A stretch of 64,000 nt of DNA from Cytobacillus citreus (lineage in GTDB: Bacteria; Bacillota; Bacilli; Bacillales; Cytobacillaceae), in the NCBI RefSeq assembly GCF_018343665.1, contig NZ_JAGYPM010000010.1, forward strand, positions 1-64,000, read 5' to 3'. The translations under genes were made by a program, and so were the position numbers. Positions 8,833-19,310 of the stretch are shown here, one piece after another; the stretch's first letter is position 1, and the number at the start of each line of letters is the position of its first letter. The notes beneath the pieces were generated by a model. The model searched no databases, had not been told where the DNA came from, and saw nothing but the letters and a program-made list of their open reading frames with translations.

Positions 8833-9117
8833 TTGTTAAAGCCACTAGGTGATCGAATTATTATCGAGCTTGTTGAAACTGAAGAAAAAACTGCAAGCGG
8901 CATCGTTTTGCCGGACACTGCTAAAGAAAAGCCTCAAGAAGGTAAAGTCGTTGCTGTAGGTACTGGCCGCGTACTTGAGAACGGTGAGCGTGTAGCCCTT
9001 GAAGTTGCTGAAGGCGACCGCATTATCTTCTCAAAATATGCTGGTACTGAAGTGAAGTACGAAGGCAAAGAATATTTAATTTTTCGCGAAAACGACATTC
9101 TTGCTGTTATCGGCTAA
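8833..9117 (+). CDS. groES: GroES co-chaperonin
   Basis: 94-residue co-chaperonin that caps the GroEL cage. The sequence [20 protein letters not shown], the mobile-loop region [15 protein letters not shown] and the C-terminal [14 protein letters not shown] are standard. I chose the TTG at 8833, giving MLKPLGDR at the family's normal length with GAGGAGG 7-15 nt upstream; a longer in-frame extension to 8815 would run through the ribosome binding site. First gene of the groESL operon under CIRCE. Confidence 0.97.
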   Translation: MLKPLGDRIIIELVETEEKTASGIVLPDTAKEKPQEGKVVAVGTGRVLENGERVALEVAEGDRIIFSKYAGTEVKYEGKEYLIFRENDILAVIG

Positions 9118-10809
<1,692 letters not shown>

Positions 10810-10890
10810 TAAGCCGCTTCACCCTTTGATATATAAGGGTTTTATGTAAGATGAGAGTGTGATGTTAACATTTTGTTAACATAGAGGATT

Positions 10891-11055
10891 TTAATCGAGG
10901 CTTCTCATGAGTTGTGCAAACTTGTGGGAAGCTTCTTTTTCATTTCTTGCGTAACATGGAGATAGACATTTTTGGTTATATGATCATCTGTATGGCCAAG
11001 TCTGTCCATAATCTGTTCAAGAGCTTCACCAGCCTCTGCAAGAAGCGATTAGGCA
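10891..11055 (-). pseudogene. Tyrosine recombinase 3' remnant 1
   Basis: The complement encodes LAEAGEALEQIMDRLGH, then TDDHITKNVYLHVT with the catalytic Tyr, and, after a 1-nt deletion in an A run, KEASHKFAQLMRSLD and a stop. This is the C-terminal end of a phage/ICE-type integrase. Everything upstream of the last 55 codons or so is gone. It abuts the groEL attachment core, the usual place for an int gene. Confidence 0.8.
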
Positions 11056-11120
11056 GTGGGGGGGAAATGTTTTTTATCAGTTATTTTGGTTGATTATGAT
11101 TGTATAAAATAAGGAGGTAT

Positions 11121-11177
11121 ATGTTCAGAACACAAGTTCATCCTTGGGAACGTGAGCAATATATGACTCAATATTAA
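11121..11177 (+). CDS. Possible 18-residue leader or remnant ORF
   Basis: A strong AAGGAGGT is followed by ATG and 18 codons ending in TAA, with a terminator hairpin 16 nt later. The spacing of the ribosome binding site to the ATG is only 2 nt, which is too short. The peptide is unrecognised. It may be the front of a decayed gene. The rest of 11056-11433 shows nothing else I can identify. Confidence 0.2.
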   Translation: MFRTQVHPWEREQYMTQY

Positions 11178-11192
11178 TTGATTAGAGTCTAT

Positions 11193-11236
11193 AAAAGCCT
11201 GATACGACTGAAAATGTCGTTTTAGGCTTTTTACTT
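11193..11236 (+). terminator. Rho-independent terminator
   Basis: AAAAGCCT / AGGCTTTT stem with an inner ACGAC / GTCGT pairing and a T-rich tail. It has no clear gene upstream, which suggests deleted cargo. Confidence 0.65.
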
Positions 11237-11433
11237 TTTATGGGACAGGGTTTAAGGAATAGTTATATCGTCGTTTTGTCTTTTGTACGATTTTTAGTCA
11301 ATGAAGACGATCAAAGCAATCGCTTCTTATTTCTCTAGTGTAAATTCCTAATTTATAGACTTATACCGTGACAAGCTATAGGGAAATTCACATATTTATA
11401 GATAAACAGGAAATATAAAAGGGATGGTAACTT

Positions 11434-12618
11434 ATGAAGATTTTATTTCTAGAAAGTCACCCAATGTGGATTTATGGTTTACCTAATGGTTTTAGAGAAG
11501 AAGGGCATACAGTGATGATTTCTGGACCTTTAAGTAGGGAAAATATTTCAGAAATGCTAAATTGGTTTAAGCCTGATTTAATCATATCTGTTGGATGGAC
11601 AACCGAACACTCTAAAGAAAAGTGGCCCTGGATCCGAGAGGCTATTAAGAAAACAACGATACCGTTAGTTTATTGGGCAACTGAAGACCCTTTACACACT
11701 GAAAATTTTACAATACCTCTTATTAATGCAATTAGACCAGATTTCGTTTTTACAGTCACACCTTCATTATGTAAAAAATACGAGGAGCTAGGTTTTAAAG
11801 CTGATCATTTAGATTTTGGGTACCATCAGAGTGTACATTTTCAGGTACAACCATCGAATAACTATCGTTGTGACATAGCGGTAGTAGCTAATGCATATCC
11901 ATCATATCTTAAAAAAAATCCAAATGAGTTCCGTGCGGATGCCTTAAAAACATTAATAAAGCCACTTATCAAGAAAGGAGTACGTGTTGATTTTTGGGGA
12001 AAGAAATGGGGAAGAATGCGGAAGTATATTGGAAAAGAAATTCCCACTAATTGGATTCATGGCTATTTAGACTACAGGGATGCATATAAAGTCTATAGTT
12101 CTGCCAAAATAGTTATTGGATTGCAAAACTCTAGAACACAACTTGCTATGCGCACATACGAAATTCTTGGTTCTGGTGGGGTTTTATTAACAGTGGATAC
12201 ACCGGCAGTTCGTGATAAATTTACACCAGATAAAGATTTAATTGTTTCATCCTCCCCTGAGGAAACAGTAGATAAGATTCAATATTATTTAAATAATGAT
12301 ACAGAAAGACAACAAATACGTGAAAATGGTAAAATAGCTGTCAAAGAACATTCCTATCGAAATAGAGCTAAGAAAATACTTGCAGTATTAGAAAATAGAG
12401 GAGTTCTAACAGAAATCGGAGATGTTATACATTATTCAGAATTTCTAAAAGAATTCTATGAAATTCATAACATTTCTCCAGGTGATACTCTTTCAGAAAT
12501 TGCAAATAAATATAATGTCCCGTTACAAGAATTGATCGAACTTAATAATCTTAGTTCAGATGAAAAAATATATGCAGGTCAAATCATTAAAATTAAAAAA
12601 AAGCATACTATACTCTAA
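11434..12618 (+). CDS. CgeB-type glycosyltransferase with C-terminal LysM
   Basis: 394 residues. Residues 1-150 look like the DUF3880 region of CgeB/YkvP proteins ([31 protein letters not shown]). Residues 200-320 look like a GT1-like glycosyltransferase domain ([36 protein letters not shown]). Residues 345-392 form a LysM domain ([20 protein letters not shown] ... [17 protein letters not shown]). Relatives modify spore or cell surface polysaccharide, and LysM would bind peptidoglycan; there is no signal peptide, so action inside the mother cell or spore surface is an inference. ATG preceded by GGGATGG. It has its own terminator and is the only intact cargo between att sites 1 and 2. Confidence 0.8.
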   Translation: MKILFLESHPMWIYGLPNGFREEGHTVMISGPLSRENISEMLNWFKPDLIISVGWTTEHSKEKWPWIREAIKKTTIPLVYWATEDPLHTENFTIPLINAIRPDFVFTVTPSLCKKYEELGFKADHLDFGYHQSVHFQVQPSNNYRCDIAVVANAYPSYLKKNPNEFRADALKTLIKPLIKKGVRVDFWGKKWGRMRKYIGKEIPTNWIHGYLDYRDAYKVYSSAKIVIGLQNSRTQLAMRTYEILGSGGVLLTVDTPAVRDKFTPDKDLIVSSSPEETVDKIQYYLNNDTERQQIRENGKIAVKEHSYRNRAKKILAVLENRGVLTEIGDVIHYSEFLKEFYEIHNISPGDTLSEIANKYNVPLQELIELNNLSSDEKIYAGQIIKIKKKHTIL

Positions 12619-12621
12619 AAA

Positions 12622-12655
12622 AATAAAACCTTGGAGGGCAGGGTTTTATTTATTA
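12622..12655 (+). terminator. Terminator after the LysM glycosyltransferase
   Basis: AATAAAACC / GGTTTTATT stem, 3 nt after the stop codon, followed by T-rich sequence. Confidence 0.8.
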
Positions 12656-12782
12656 TGAAGATTTTTGGGCGGGTTGTTGATCTACATCCGAGTGAATAAT
12701 GATGTAACATTCTTGAAAGTTAGCCTTATTTCCATATGTAAATCTTAATTGTTGACCAAGATTTAGCTAATTGTCTTGAAGT

Positions 12783-12934
12783 TGTTAACACTTTGCTAAC
12801 GCAATCGTGTGAAAAACAGTGAATTCCCGTTAAAAGTATTACACCTCAGATTTCTTAAAACCTTGATATACCGCACTATTCGCACACATCGTTAAAGATA
12901 TTACACACTCTCATCTCACGGGCGGCATGATGTA
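12783..12934. other. Element end with attachment core (att site 2)
   Basis: Starts with the arm-like repeat GTTAACACTTTGCTAAC, continues through a flank conserved at 15431 and 20242 (CAATC..., GATATACCGCACT, GTTAAAGATATTACACACTC) and ends in the core GGGCGGCATGATGTA at 12920-12934. I read this as the far end of an element integrated at groEL. Confidence 0.75.
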
Positions 12935-13015
12935 GGGCCAACAGGATGTTGCTCACTCGGACGTTGCGCGCGCGATGTCGCGCTCTTAGTCCGAACTCCG
13001 CTGTGTCTGAACCCT
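12935..13015. repeat. GC-rich hairpin repeat
   Basis: Inserted directly after att core 2. It holds hairpins such as CAACAGGATGTTG and GCGCGATGTCGCGC and the pair TCGGAC / GTCCGA. It resembles, in opposite orientation, modules of the repeat at 19011-19291 (CGACGTTGC...GTCCTTAGTCGG pattern). The segment 13053-13072 beyond it is the left arm repeat TGCTAACATTTTGCTAACAT. Confidence 0.6.
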
Positions 13016-13079
13016 TGAAGGATAAGGGTTTGTATGTAAGGTGAAAGTGAAATGCTAACATTTTGCTAACATAGCAGAT

Positions 13080-13301
13080 TTAATCGAGGCTTCTCATTAG
13101 TTGTGAAAACTTTTGGGAGGCTTCTTTTTTCATTTCTTTGGTGACGTGGAGAAAGACATTCTTGGTGATTTGATCATCTGAATGGCCAAGTCTATCCATG
13201 ATTTGTTCGAGTGCTACACCAGCCTCTGCAAGAAGTGATGTATGTGTATGTCGTAAAGAGTGTGGGGTTAATTCAGGATTTAAATTATGGAGCAGTTTAG
13301 G
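13080..13301 (-). pseudogene. Tyrosine recombinase 3' remnant 2
   Basis: The complement reads, in one frame, NPELTPHSLRHTHTSLLAEA, GVALEQIMDRLGHSDD, QITKNVFLHVTKEMKKEA and SQKFSQLMRSLD then stop. It carries the Arg-His box (SLRHTH) and the LGH box, but the nucleophile position is Phe (NVFLHVT) where remnant 1 has Tyr. Only about 74 C-terminal codons remain, so it is dead twice over. Confidence 0.85.
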
Positions 13302-13458
13302 TGAAAAAGAGATGTTATTTTACAACATCTCTTTTACTATAATTCCTTTGACTTTATGACTAGTTCATACTTTAGATATTCCAGAAAGGACGCTTTATTA
13401 TTTGAAGAGAGAGGATTGTTACCTCAACTCATTATCATTTTCAACAAACGGGTTAATA

Positions 13459-14077
13459 TTAGTAGGCAATACCTACGCGTGTTTTAATATAATCGCTTGT
13501 TTTTATCTGGTTAAATGTAAACACCGCTGTATCTGGTACGGAAATTTCAACCCTGCCCTCCGCAAAAAATTACGGTCTACACGATATTTACCTATACGTT
13601 CTCCATCAGGCAAATACGTAGGACAAACAATAGTCCATTCGAGTGTTGATTGTTTAAGGTTATTGTAAACTTGATGATGTTCATTCGCTGTCCTGACTGA
13701 TTTGCGCTTTGATTCACTTGACTGATAACGCAGTAAATTTGGCGAGGTTCTACTTTGCAGGATACCTGCAGTTCCTATATTTATAATTCGTTGTATACCT
13801 TCGTTTTCCATTGCTTCTATAATTATTGGTATGCTTTCTGTTAGAGTGGTTGTCCCATCAGGATTTAATGCACTAATAACTACATCAATCCCATGCATTG
13901 CAAGTACGATATCATCTCTATTTAAAACATACCTTGAAGAATAGTTAAATTTTCATTATTTATTTGAATCTTCTTTGGAGTTCGAACTAATACAGTAACC
14001 TTACGTCTGTCACGAAGGGCATAAGTAACTATTTGACTACCAACTCTTCCAGTAGAACCTAAAATTAAAATATTCAT
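13459..14077 (-). pseudogene. Frameshifted NAD(P)-binding SDR/NmrA-like protein
   Basis: Read from 14077: MNILILGSTGRVGSQIVTYA (Rossmann GxxGxxG), then a frame change near 13930, then HGIDVVISALNPDG...IINIGTAGIL, a second frame change near 13570 and the C-terminal VPDTAVFTFNQIKTSDYIKT. The three frames together give a complete protein of about 205 residues of the YwnB/NmrA-like kind. A good AGGAGG precedes the start. The two single-base shifts make it a pseudogene unless they are sequencing errors. Confidence 0.75.
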
Positions 14078-14281
14078 AAGAATGAGCCTCCTTTACAAAT
14101 ATTTTACTATAAAAGTTATTTTATTGGTGTGCAGTAGTGAAAGAGGAACTAAGTGATTTTATGATAGAGACATAGTTTAGTTATAGTATAAAGAATATGA
14201 ATATACTACTTTTTGAAGAAAGTGTAAGAAATCAAGTAGTTCGTTTACAAAATAAACTTCATTTGGTTGAATTAGTGAAGT

Positions 14282-14322
14282 GCATGCATCAATTTAATAA
14301 AACTGATGCATGCCTTTTTTTA
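14282..14322 (+). terminator. Strong terminator
   Basis: GCATGCATCA / TGATGCATGC stem followed by eight T. Its transcript would come from about 14198, where a short ORF of no recognisable family starts. Confidence 0.75.
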
Positions 14323-14402
14323 GGTTGATCGAACAAATTATTTTGAATGGGCCTTTTCAATGAAATAATAGAATTAATTAGATATACTTGAATAGTAAGG
14401 TA

Positions 14403-14444
14403 AATCTTAGACTTTCATTTCTATAAAAATGAAAGTCTAAGATT
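14403..14444. promoter_or_regulatory. Perfect 18-bp inverted repeat in the L25 leader
   Basis: AATCTTAGACTTTCATTT, a 6-nt loop, and its exact complement, ending 11 nt before the AAAGAAAGGTGG ribosome binding site of the L25 gene. No T run follows, so it is not an ordinary terminator. It could be an RNA structure controlling translation or a DNA operator. Confidence 0.6.
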
Positions 14445-14470
14445 CAAATAAAAAGAAAGGTGGAAGTAAA

Positions 14471-15058
14471 ATGAATACGTTAGTAGCTCAAGAAAGAAAA
14501 GATTTTAAAAAAGGTTCTTTGAGGAAATTGAAAAATAATGGAGAGATTCCTGCAGTTGTTTATGGTAGGGAGATTAATACAAAATCTATTTCTATTAAAA
14601 ACGCAGATTTACTAAAAGTGATAAAAGCTGTTGGTAGAAATGGCATAATATCTCTTAATCTTGGTGGAAAATCAACAAATGTTATTTTAAGAGATTATCA
14701 AAATAAAGCTATAACAAAAGAAGTAGTTCATGTAGACTTCCTTCAAGTTAATAAGCACACTGAAATCGACACTAAAGTGAATGTAATTCTACAGGGAACA
14801 TCGAATGGCGAGAAAGCCGGGGGAATAGTGAAACAATTTCTTCACGAATTGAATATAACTGCTAAAGCAAATGATATCCCTGATAATATTGAAATTGATA
14901 TCACTGATTTTGAAATCGGTCGGACTTTACGAGTAGGAGATCTTAAAAAAGATTATAGTAACTTTACAATCAATAATGAGAATGATGAAACTATAATAAT
15001 GATAGACTATGTGAAGACCACAGAGGAAGAAGAGGATATAAGTGCAGTTGAAGTTTAA
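14471..15058 (+). CDS. Ribosomal protein L25/Ctc-family protein
   Basis: 195 residues with the L25 layout: an N-terminal 5S-rRNA-binding domain (RKDFKKGSLRKLKNNGEIPA, VVYGREINTKSISI) and a C-terminal CTC domain (VDFLQVNKHTEIDTKVNVIL, GIVKQFLHELNITAKANDIP) ending in an acidic tail. L25 binds 5S rRNA in the large subunit; Ctc in B. subtilis is a general-stress form. It lies between att scars 2 and 3, far from the prs/spoVC neighbourhood usual for ctc, and is AT-rich, so I infer a horizontally acquired second copy. I see no sigma-B promoter. Confidence 0.88.
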   Translation: MNTLVAQERKDFKKGSLRKLKNNGEIPAVVYGREINTKSISIKNADLLKVIKAVGRNGIISLNLGGKSTNVILRDYQNKAITKEVVHVDFLQVNKHTEIDTKVNVILQGTSNGEKAGGIVKQFLHELNITAKANDIPDNIEIDITDFEIGRTLRVGDLKKDYSNFTINNENDETIIMIDYVKTTEEEEDISAVEV

Positions 15059-15215
15059 AGAGTTCGTCTTAATACTTTCTGCAACAAATAGCCCTCTATG
15101 CTAATGCTCTGCCAAGCTTAGCTAATTTCAAATTACCGTTTAAAATTATAAATAAACCGAAAAACTATGTCAATACGTTTAAAGCATATAAAATGAAATG
15201 TTTTTTCAATAAAAA

Positions 15216-15260
15216 AAATCAAAGCAGCAATACTTTAGGTACAACTGCTTTGATTTCTTT
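15216..15260. terminator. Hairpin terminator candidate
   Basis: AAATCAAAGCAG / CTGCTTTGATTT perfect 12-bp stem with A-rich left and T-rich right flanks, so it may act in both directions. The minus-strand segment 15260-15430 looks like the decayed tail of a gene (DVIDIDAVISYTGYW readable) that I cannot identify. Confidence 0.65.
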
Positions 15261-15430
15261 ATTTACTTGATTGAACTTGAAATACCTCAATAGTACCAAT
15301 CATTTCATTTCCAGGAATACTTGTACTTAATTAAGACGGTATTCGAGTCTTCTGTCCAATATCCTGTATAAGAAATAACGGCATCTATATCTATAACATC
15401 TTTAAGTTCTAGATGTGAAACCTTAAAAGA

Positions 15431-15583
15431 TGCTAACATTTTGCTAACGCAATCCCATAAGAAACGGTAAATTTCCGTTAAAGATGTTACAGCCAACAAT
15501 ATCCAAAACGTTGATTTACCGCGCTTTTTGCACCTCTAGTTAACGATATTACACACTCTCAGCTTACGGGCGGCATGATGTAA
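15431..15583. other. Element end with attachment core (att site 3)
   Basis: Arm-like repeat TGCTAACATTTTGCTAAC at 15431-15448, the same 150-bp flank as at 12783 and 20242, and the core GGGCGGCATGATGTAA at 15568-15583. Confidence 0.8.
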
Positions 15584-15694
15584 GCTCCGAAAAGCTTAAA
15601 ATTAGGGGTTTTTGAGTTGATAAAAGGAAAATGTTCATAGTGTTGCTCATGACTGAGATTTAAAAGATCATTTTTTAAATGAAAACCCCAATTA

Positions 15695-15790
15695 TTAGAG
15701 AAGGTCTTTCATCAGTTTACTGAACTGGTGGAAGGCCTTTTCTTCCATGTTAGCCGTCCTATGAGTATTTATGGTTTCATGGTTGTGTTA
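15695..15790 (-). pseudogene. Tyrosine recombinase 3' remnant 3
   Basis: The complement ends NTHRTANMEEKAFHQFSKLM, KDLL and stop, typical of the extreme C-terminus of integrases of another subfamily than remnants 1 and 2. Upstream frames are scrambled, with INTTMK still readable. It lies 112 nt after att core 3. Nothing else is recognisable in 15790-15950. Confidence 0.65.
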
Positions 15791-15963
15791 ATGGCTGTCT
15801 GAATCAGCAGGCGCAAGAATCGGGCAAACTCCTCCTATTCCAAAAATATAATCTCTTCTTCCTGACTTTCAATATCTTCTACTTTTACTTGTTACTGTGG
15901 GAATTGAATATTTTCTGAAAGTTCATTTTTTAACAGCCCCATTTAATAGAATTCCTCAAGAAG

Positions 15964-16007
15964 GGAGCTGATTGGCTCTTTTTTTGTTTTGTATCGCTGG
16001 GCGATAT
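15964..16007 (+). promoter_or_regulatory. Terminator plus 15-bp palindrome before DUF3967 gene 1
   Basis: GAGC-N6-GCTC with T7 at 15965-15985, then TATCGCTGGGCGATA at 15992-16006, a 6-bp perfect inverted repeat around TGG. The palindrome is kept before every intact or decayed copy of the gene: 16999, 17380, 17841 (one change), 27145 and 28150. It may be an operator or partition site for the encoded DNA-binding protein. Confidence 0.65.
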
Positions 16008-16060
16008 AACTTGCAAATAAATCTAAATACCTTCATATTTAATAGAAAAGGAGGTTCGAT

Positions 16061-16768
16061 ATGCGACGTGATATACAACCGAATGAACGAGCTTTCTCTT
16101 CCAAGGAAGTGGCAGAAGAAGTAGGGATTGCAACTCCCACTGTTCGAAAGTATGGCCAAATCTTAGAGCGGAATGGATATGAGTTTTTGAAAGATGGCGA
16201 TCGACGTATCTTTGTTCAATCTGACATCGTAGCACTTATAGCGTTACGCGATACGGACAAGCCCCTAGACGATACAGCTAAAGACATTGTGAAGCAAGAA
16301 AAAGAAAGATTAGAAGGATCCAATGAAACAGAGATTGCGATAACCGATACATATGAAAATTTACCTCATGACCCCAAGCAATTAAAAGAGGTCTTTATGT
16401 TTTTAGTCAATGAACTCGCAGCTACACGTGAAATGAATGTCCAACTGACAAACGATATGTCAGAACTTAAAACAAAGGTTTCCCGACTCCAGCAAGATCA
16501 TCATGTTATAAGTTCTAGTATTGGAAATTCAGCGCAAAAAACTAATGCTAAAATTGAAAAATTAACTGAACAACAAAATATCCATTACGAAACATTGCTG
16601 CAACAAGAAAAACAAAAAAGTGAACTCTTACAAAAAGAAATACAAAATATGCGGGACGAACAGAAAAAAGAATGGAGTTCACAAAATGATTTTAATAAAC
16701 GTTTAGAAGAAGCGATACAAAAACCTAAAGAAAAATGGGGAGGGCTTTTCTCCATATTCCGAAAATAA
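16061..16768 (+). CDS. MerR-like DNA-binding coiled-coil protein (DUF3967 type), copy 1
   Basis: 235 residues. Residues 10-60 form a MerR-like winged helix (FSSKEVAEEVGIATPTVRKY, then GDRRIFVQSDIVALI). Residues 115-220 are a long coiled coil rich in K, E and Q, and the C-terminus (KEKWGGLFSIFRK) is an aromatic/basic tail as in DUF3967 proteins. Such proteins are common on Bacillus plasmids; the layout resembles the chromosome-anchoring protein RacA, so a role in segregation is possible but unproven. GAAAAGGAGG precedes the ATG. A copy differing at one residue (E to V) lies at 27214, and three decayed copies follow directly. Confidence 0.75.
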   Translation: MRRDIQPNERAFSSKEVAEEVGIATPTVRKYGQILERNGYEFLKDGDRRIFVQSDIVALIALRDTDKPLDDTAKDIVKQEKERLEGSNETEIAITDTYENLPHDPKQLKEVFMFLVNELAATREMNVQLTNDMSELKTKVSRLQQDHHVISSSIGNSAQKTNAKIEKLTEQQNIHYETLLQQEKQKSELLQKEIQNMRDEQKKEWSSQNDFNKRLEEAIQKPKEKWGGLFSIFRK

Positions 16769-16929
16769 GTTACCTGTTTAAGATTATTATGCTTAACTGT
16801 GTAAAGATTTGTGGAAGGAAATTTTGATGTAGAAAATTTAAGCGATATGAATCTAAACCATATACACAACTTGAAGTAAGCAAAAAAGAATGTTTGATAA
16901 AATGGGAGATGAGGCGGTTAAGAGCCTCA

Positions 16930-18300
16930 ATAAAAAATATGAGCCATCCCTAATAGAGTTCCTCAAGAAAGGGTTTATCGGCTCTTTTTTGTGTTCCGTA
17001 TCGCTGGGCGATACCTTGCAATAAAATCCCAGAACCTTCATCTTTAAGAAAAGGAAGTCTGATATGCGACATGATATACATCTATTGAACGAGCATTCTC
17101 TTCCAAGGAAGTGGGAATGCAACACCCACTTTTCAAAAGTAAGGCCACATTTTAGAGTGAAATGGATATGAGTTCTTAAAAGAGAGCAATCCGCGTATCT
17201 TTGTTCAATCCAACATAGGAGTGCTTATAGCGTTTCCCGATACGGACAAGTCCCCTAGACGATACAACTGATAAACGATATGTGTTAGTTTCAAATAAAG
17301 GTTTCCCGGCTCCAACAGTTCATCATGTCCTTAATAGTATTCCTCAAGAAAGGGGCAGGAAAGTTCTTTTTTTGATTCGTATCGCTGGGCGATATACCTT
17401 GCAATTAAATCCCCGGAACCTTCATCTTTAAGAAAAGGAAGTCTGATATGCGACATGATATACATCTGGTGAACGAGCATTCTCTTCCAAGGAAGTGGGA
17501 ATGCAACATCCGCTTTTCAAAAGTAAGGCCACATTATAGAGTGAATAGGATATAAGTTCTTAAAAGAGGGCAATCCGCGTATCTTTGTTCAATCTGACAT
17601 CGAACCGCTTATAGCGTTACCCGATAAGGACAAGATCCTAGACGATACAGCAAAAGACCTTGTGAATCAACAAAAAGAAAGATTAGAATGAACCAATGAA
17701 CTCGTAGCCACGTGTGAAGTGATATCCACTGATAAACGATATGTTTTAGTTTCAAACAAAGGTTTCCCGGCTCCAACAGTTCATCATGTCCATAATAGAG
17801 TTCCTCAAGAAAGGGGCTGGAAAGCTCTTTTTTTGATTCGTATCGCTAGGCGATATACCTTGGAATTAAATCCCCGGAACCTTCATCTTTAAGAAAAGGA
17901 TGTCTGATATGCGACATGATATACATCTAGTGAGCGGCATTCTTCTCCAAGGAAGTGGGAATGCAACACCCACTTTTCAAAAGTATGGCCACATTATAGA
18001 GTGAATAGGATATAAGTTCTTAAAAGAGGGCAATCCGCGTATCTTTGTTCAATCCGACATCGAACCGCTTATAGCGTTACCCGATACGGACAAGATCCAA
18101 GACGATACAGCTAAAGATCTTGTGAATCAACAGAAAGAAAAATTAGAAGCAACCAATGAAACAGAGATTGCGATACCTGATACATTTGAAAATTTCCCCC
18201 TGGACCCCAATCAATTAAAAGAAAACACTATTTTTCAAATTTCAACAAATTCCCGGGAAATATCTACAAATTATGACTAGATATCGACAAAAATTAGCAG
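16930..18300 (+). pseudogene. Three decayed tandem copies of the DUF3967 gene
   Basis: Three units each repeat the upstream terminator, the palindrome (16999-17013, 17380-17394, 17841-17855), the AAAAGGAAGTCTGATATGCGACATGATATAC start region, the helix-turn-helix segment with frameshifts and an internal deletion. Units are 380-460 bp long. The last retains more of the middle (ACAGAGATTGCGATACCTGA) and ends in a tail also found at 28490-28620. No open frame survives. Confidence 0.75.
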
Positions 18301-18352
18301 CATTTAAATGACCATTTGTTTTTTGCTGATAAGCGTACAAGGAGAAAAAATA

Positions 18353-18526
18353 ATGTTTTTGAAAATAGTCAAGAATGATTTCCTCAGAAACAAAATTGTA
18401 ACGATGACAGTATTTGTATTTATCACGATGGCAGTTATTTTGGTAGCCAGTGCCATTAATAACATTGCCAATCTGGTTCAGGCGATGTCAGATCTACAGG
18501 AAAGTGCAGCTAGGGGAAGTTTGTAA
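18353..18526 (+). pseudogene. Truncated ABC transporter permease (FtsX-like) N-terminus
   Basis: A 57-codon ORF (MFLKIVKNDFLRNKIVTMTV, then a membrane helix FVFITMAVILVASAI) reads like the first 55 residues of FtsX/MacB-type ABC permeases and stops abruptly before a terminator. The rest of the gene and its ATPase are missing. AAGGAG precedes the ATG. Confidence 0.6.
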
Positions 18527-18562
18527 AAAGGTACTTTGCCAATGGGGCAAGGTGCCTTTTTA
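18525..18562 (+). terminator. Terminator
   Basis: AAAAGGTACTTTGCC-AATG-GGGCAAGGTGCCTTTT stem-loop followed by T, overlapping the end of the truncated permease. Confidence 0.75.
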
Positions 18563-18623
18563 GTTGAAAAAGTATAAGAAGGTTATTAAAATAAGGTGTT
18601 ATCACTGCTATCATATACGATTC

Positions 18624-18848
18624 TTTTATCGCAGATTAACGGGCTGTAAGATCCCCACTTCAAGAAGTTGAGTTAAGAATAAATTTCTAAGTGGGGGATC
18701 AACAGCCCGTAAAAGCCCGTAAAATGAGCACAGACTAAAAGCGCCACATCGTGTGGCAACGTCTGCGTGACCCACTTCCTGTGGGCCGCAACTAACAATC
18801 AGTGGGGGATGAAGGAAACCCCCCACTGATTGAAGTTTCACTTTATGT
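18624..18848. mobile_element. Palindrome-associated non-coding element, copy 1
   Basis: The left end TTTATCGCAGATTAACGGGC folds with GATCAACAGCCCG into a bulged hairpin (CCCCACTT / AAGTGGGG inside). The right end is ATCAGTGGGGGAT / CCCCCACTGAT followed by GAAGTTTCACTTTAT. In between are hairpins GCCACATCGTGTGGC and CCCACTTCCTGTGGG. No ORF. It looks like a MITE of the IS200/IS605 kind, where subterminal hairpins replace terminal inverted repeats; this class is my inference. Confidence 0.6.
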
Positions 18849-19010
18849 TCATGAGAATAAGAAGTAATTCGACTATGATGAGGCAGGAATATTAGATGAA
18901 TACAGAAGAACGGGTAGAATAATGTGGGTGATTTTATAAAGAGTCCCCATTATCGAATCTCATTTTTGGATGGCTAACGGGATTGGTGTCTTTCATTTAA
19001 TATTTTGATA

Positions 19011-19291
19011 TTTTATCGCAGATTAACGGGCAGTAAGACCCCCACTTCAAGGGTGCGAGAGAATCAAAGAAATCTAAGTGGGGGATCAACAGCCCGTAAA
19101 GGCCCGTAAAATGAGCACAGACTAAAAGCGCCACATCGTGTGGCAATGTCTGCGTGACCCACTTCCTGTGGGCCGCAACTAACCATCAGTGGGGGATGAA
19201 AGCCGACTAAGGACGCCATGTCCTGTGGCAACGTCGGCACTAGCACGTCCTGTGCGTAGAAAAACCCCCACTGATGGAAGTTACACTTTAT
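19011..19291. mobile_element. Palindrome-associated non-coding element, copy 2
   Basis: Same ends as the element at 18624 (TTTATCGCAGATTAACGGGC ... GAAGTTACACTTTAT) but with two more hairpin modules (GCCATGTCCTGTGGC and GCACGTCCTGTGC). It ends 20 nt before the alpha/beta hydrolase start. Segment 18849-19010 between the two copies has no recognisable gene. Confidence 0.6.
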
Positions 19292-19310
19292 TAAAAAAGG
19301 AGGACAGATA

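Noticed and set aside
13402..13668. Plus-strand ORF of 88 codons
   Set aside because: It is antisense to the frameshifted SDR-like pseudogene, whose three frames together give a complete protein.
16930..18300. Tandem repeats as a CRISPR array
   Set aside because: Units are 380-460 bp and are decayed gene copies; there are no short repeats with unique spacers and no cas genes.
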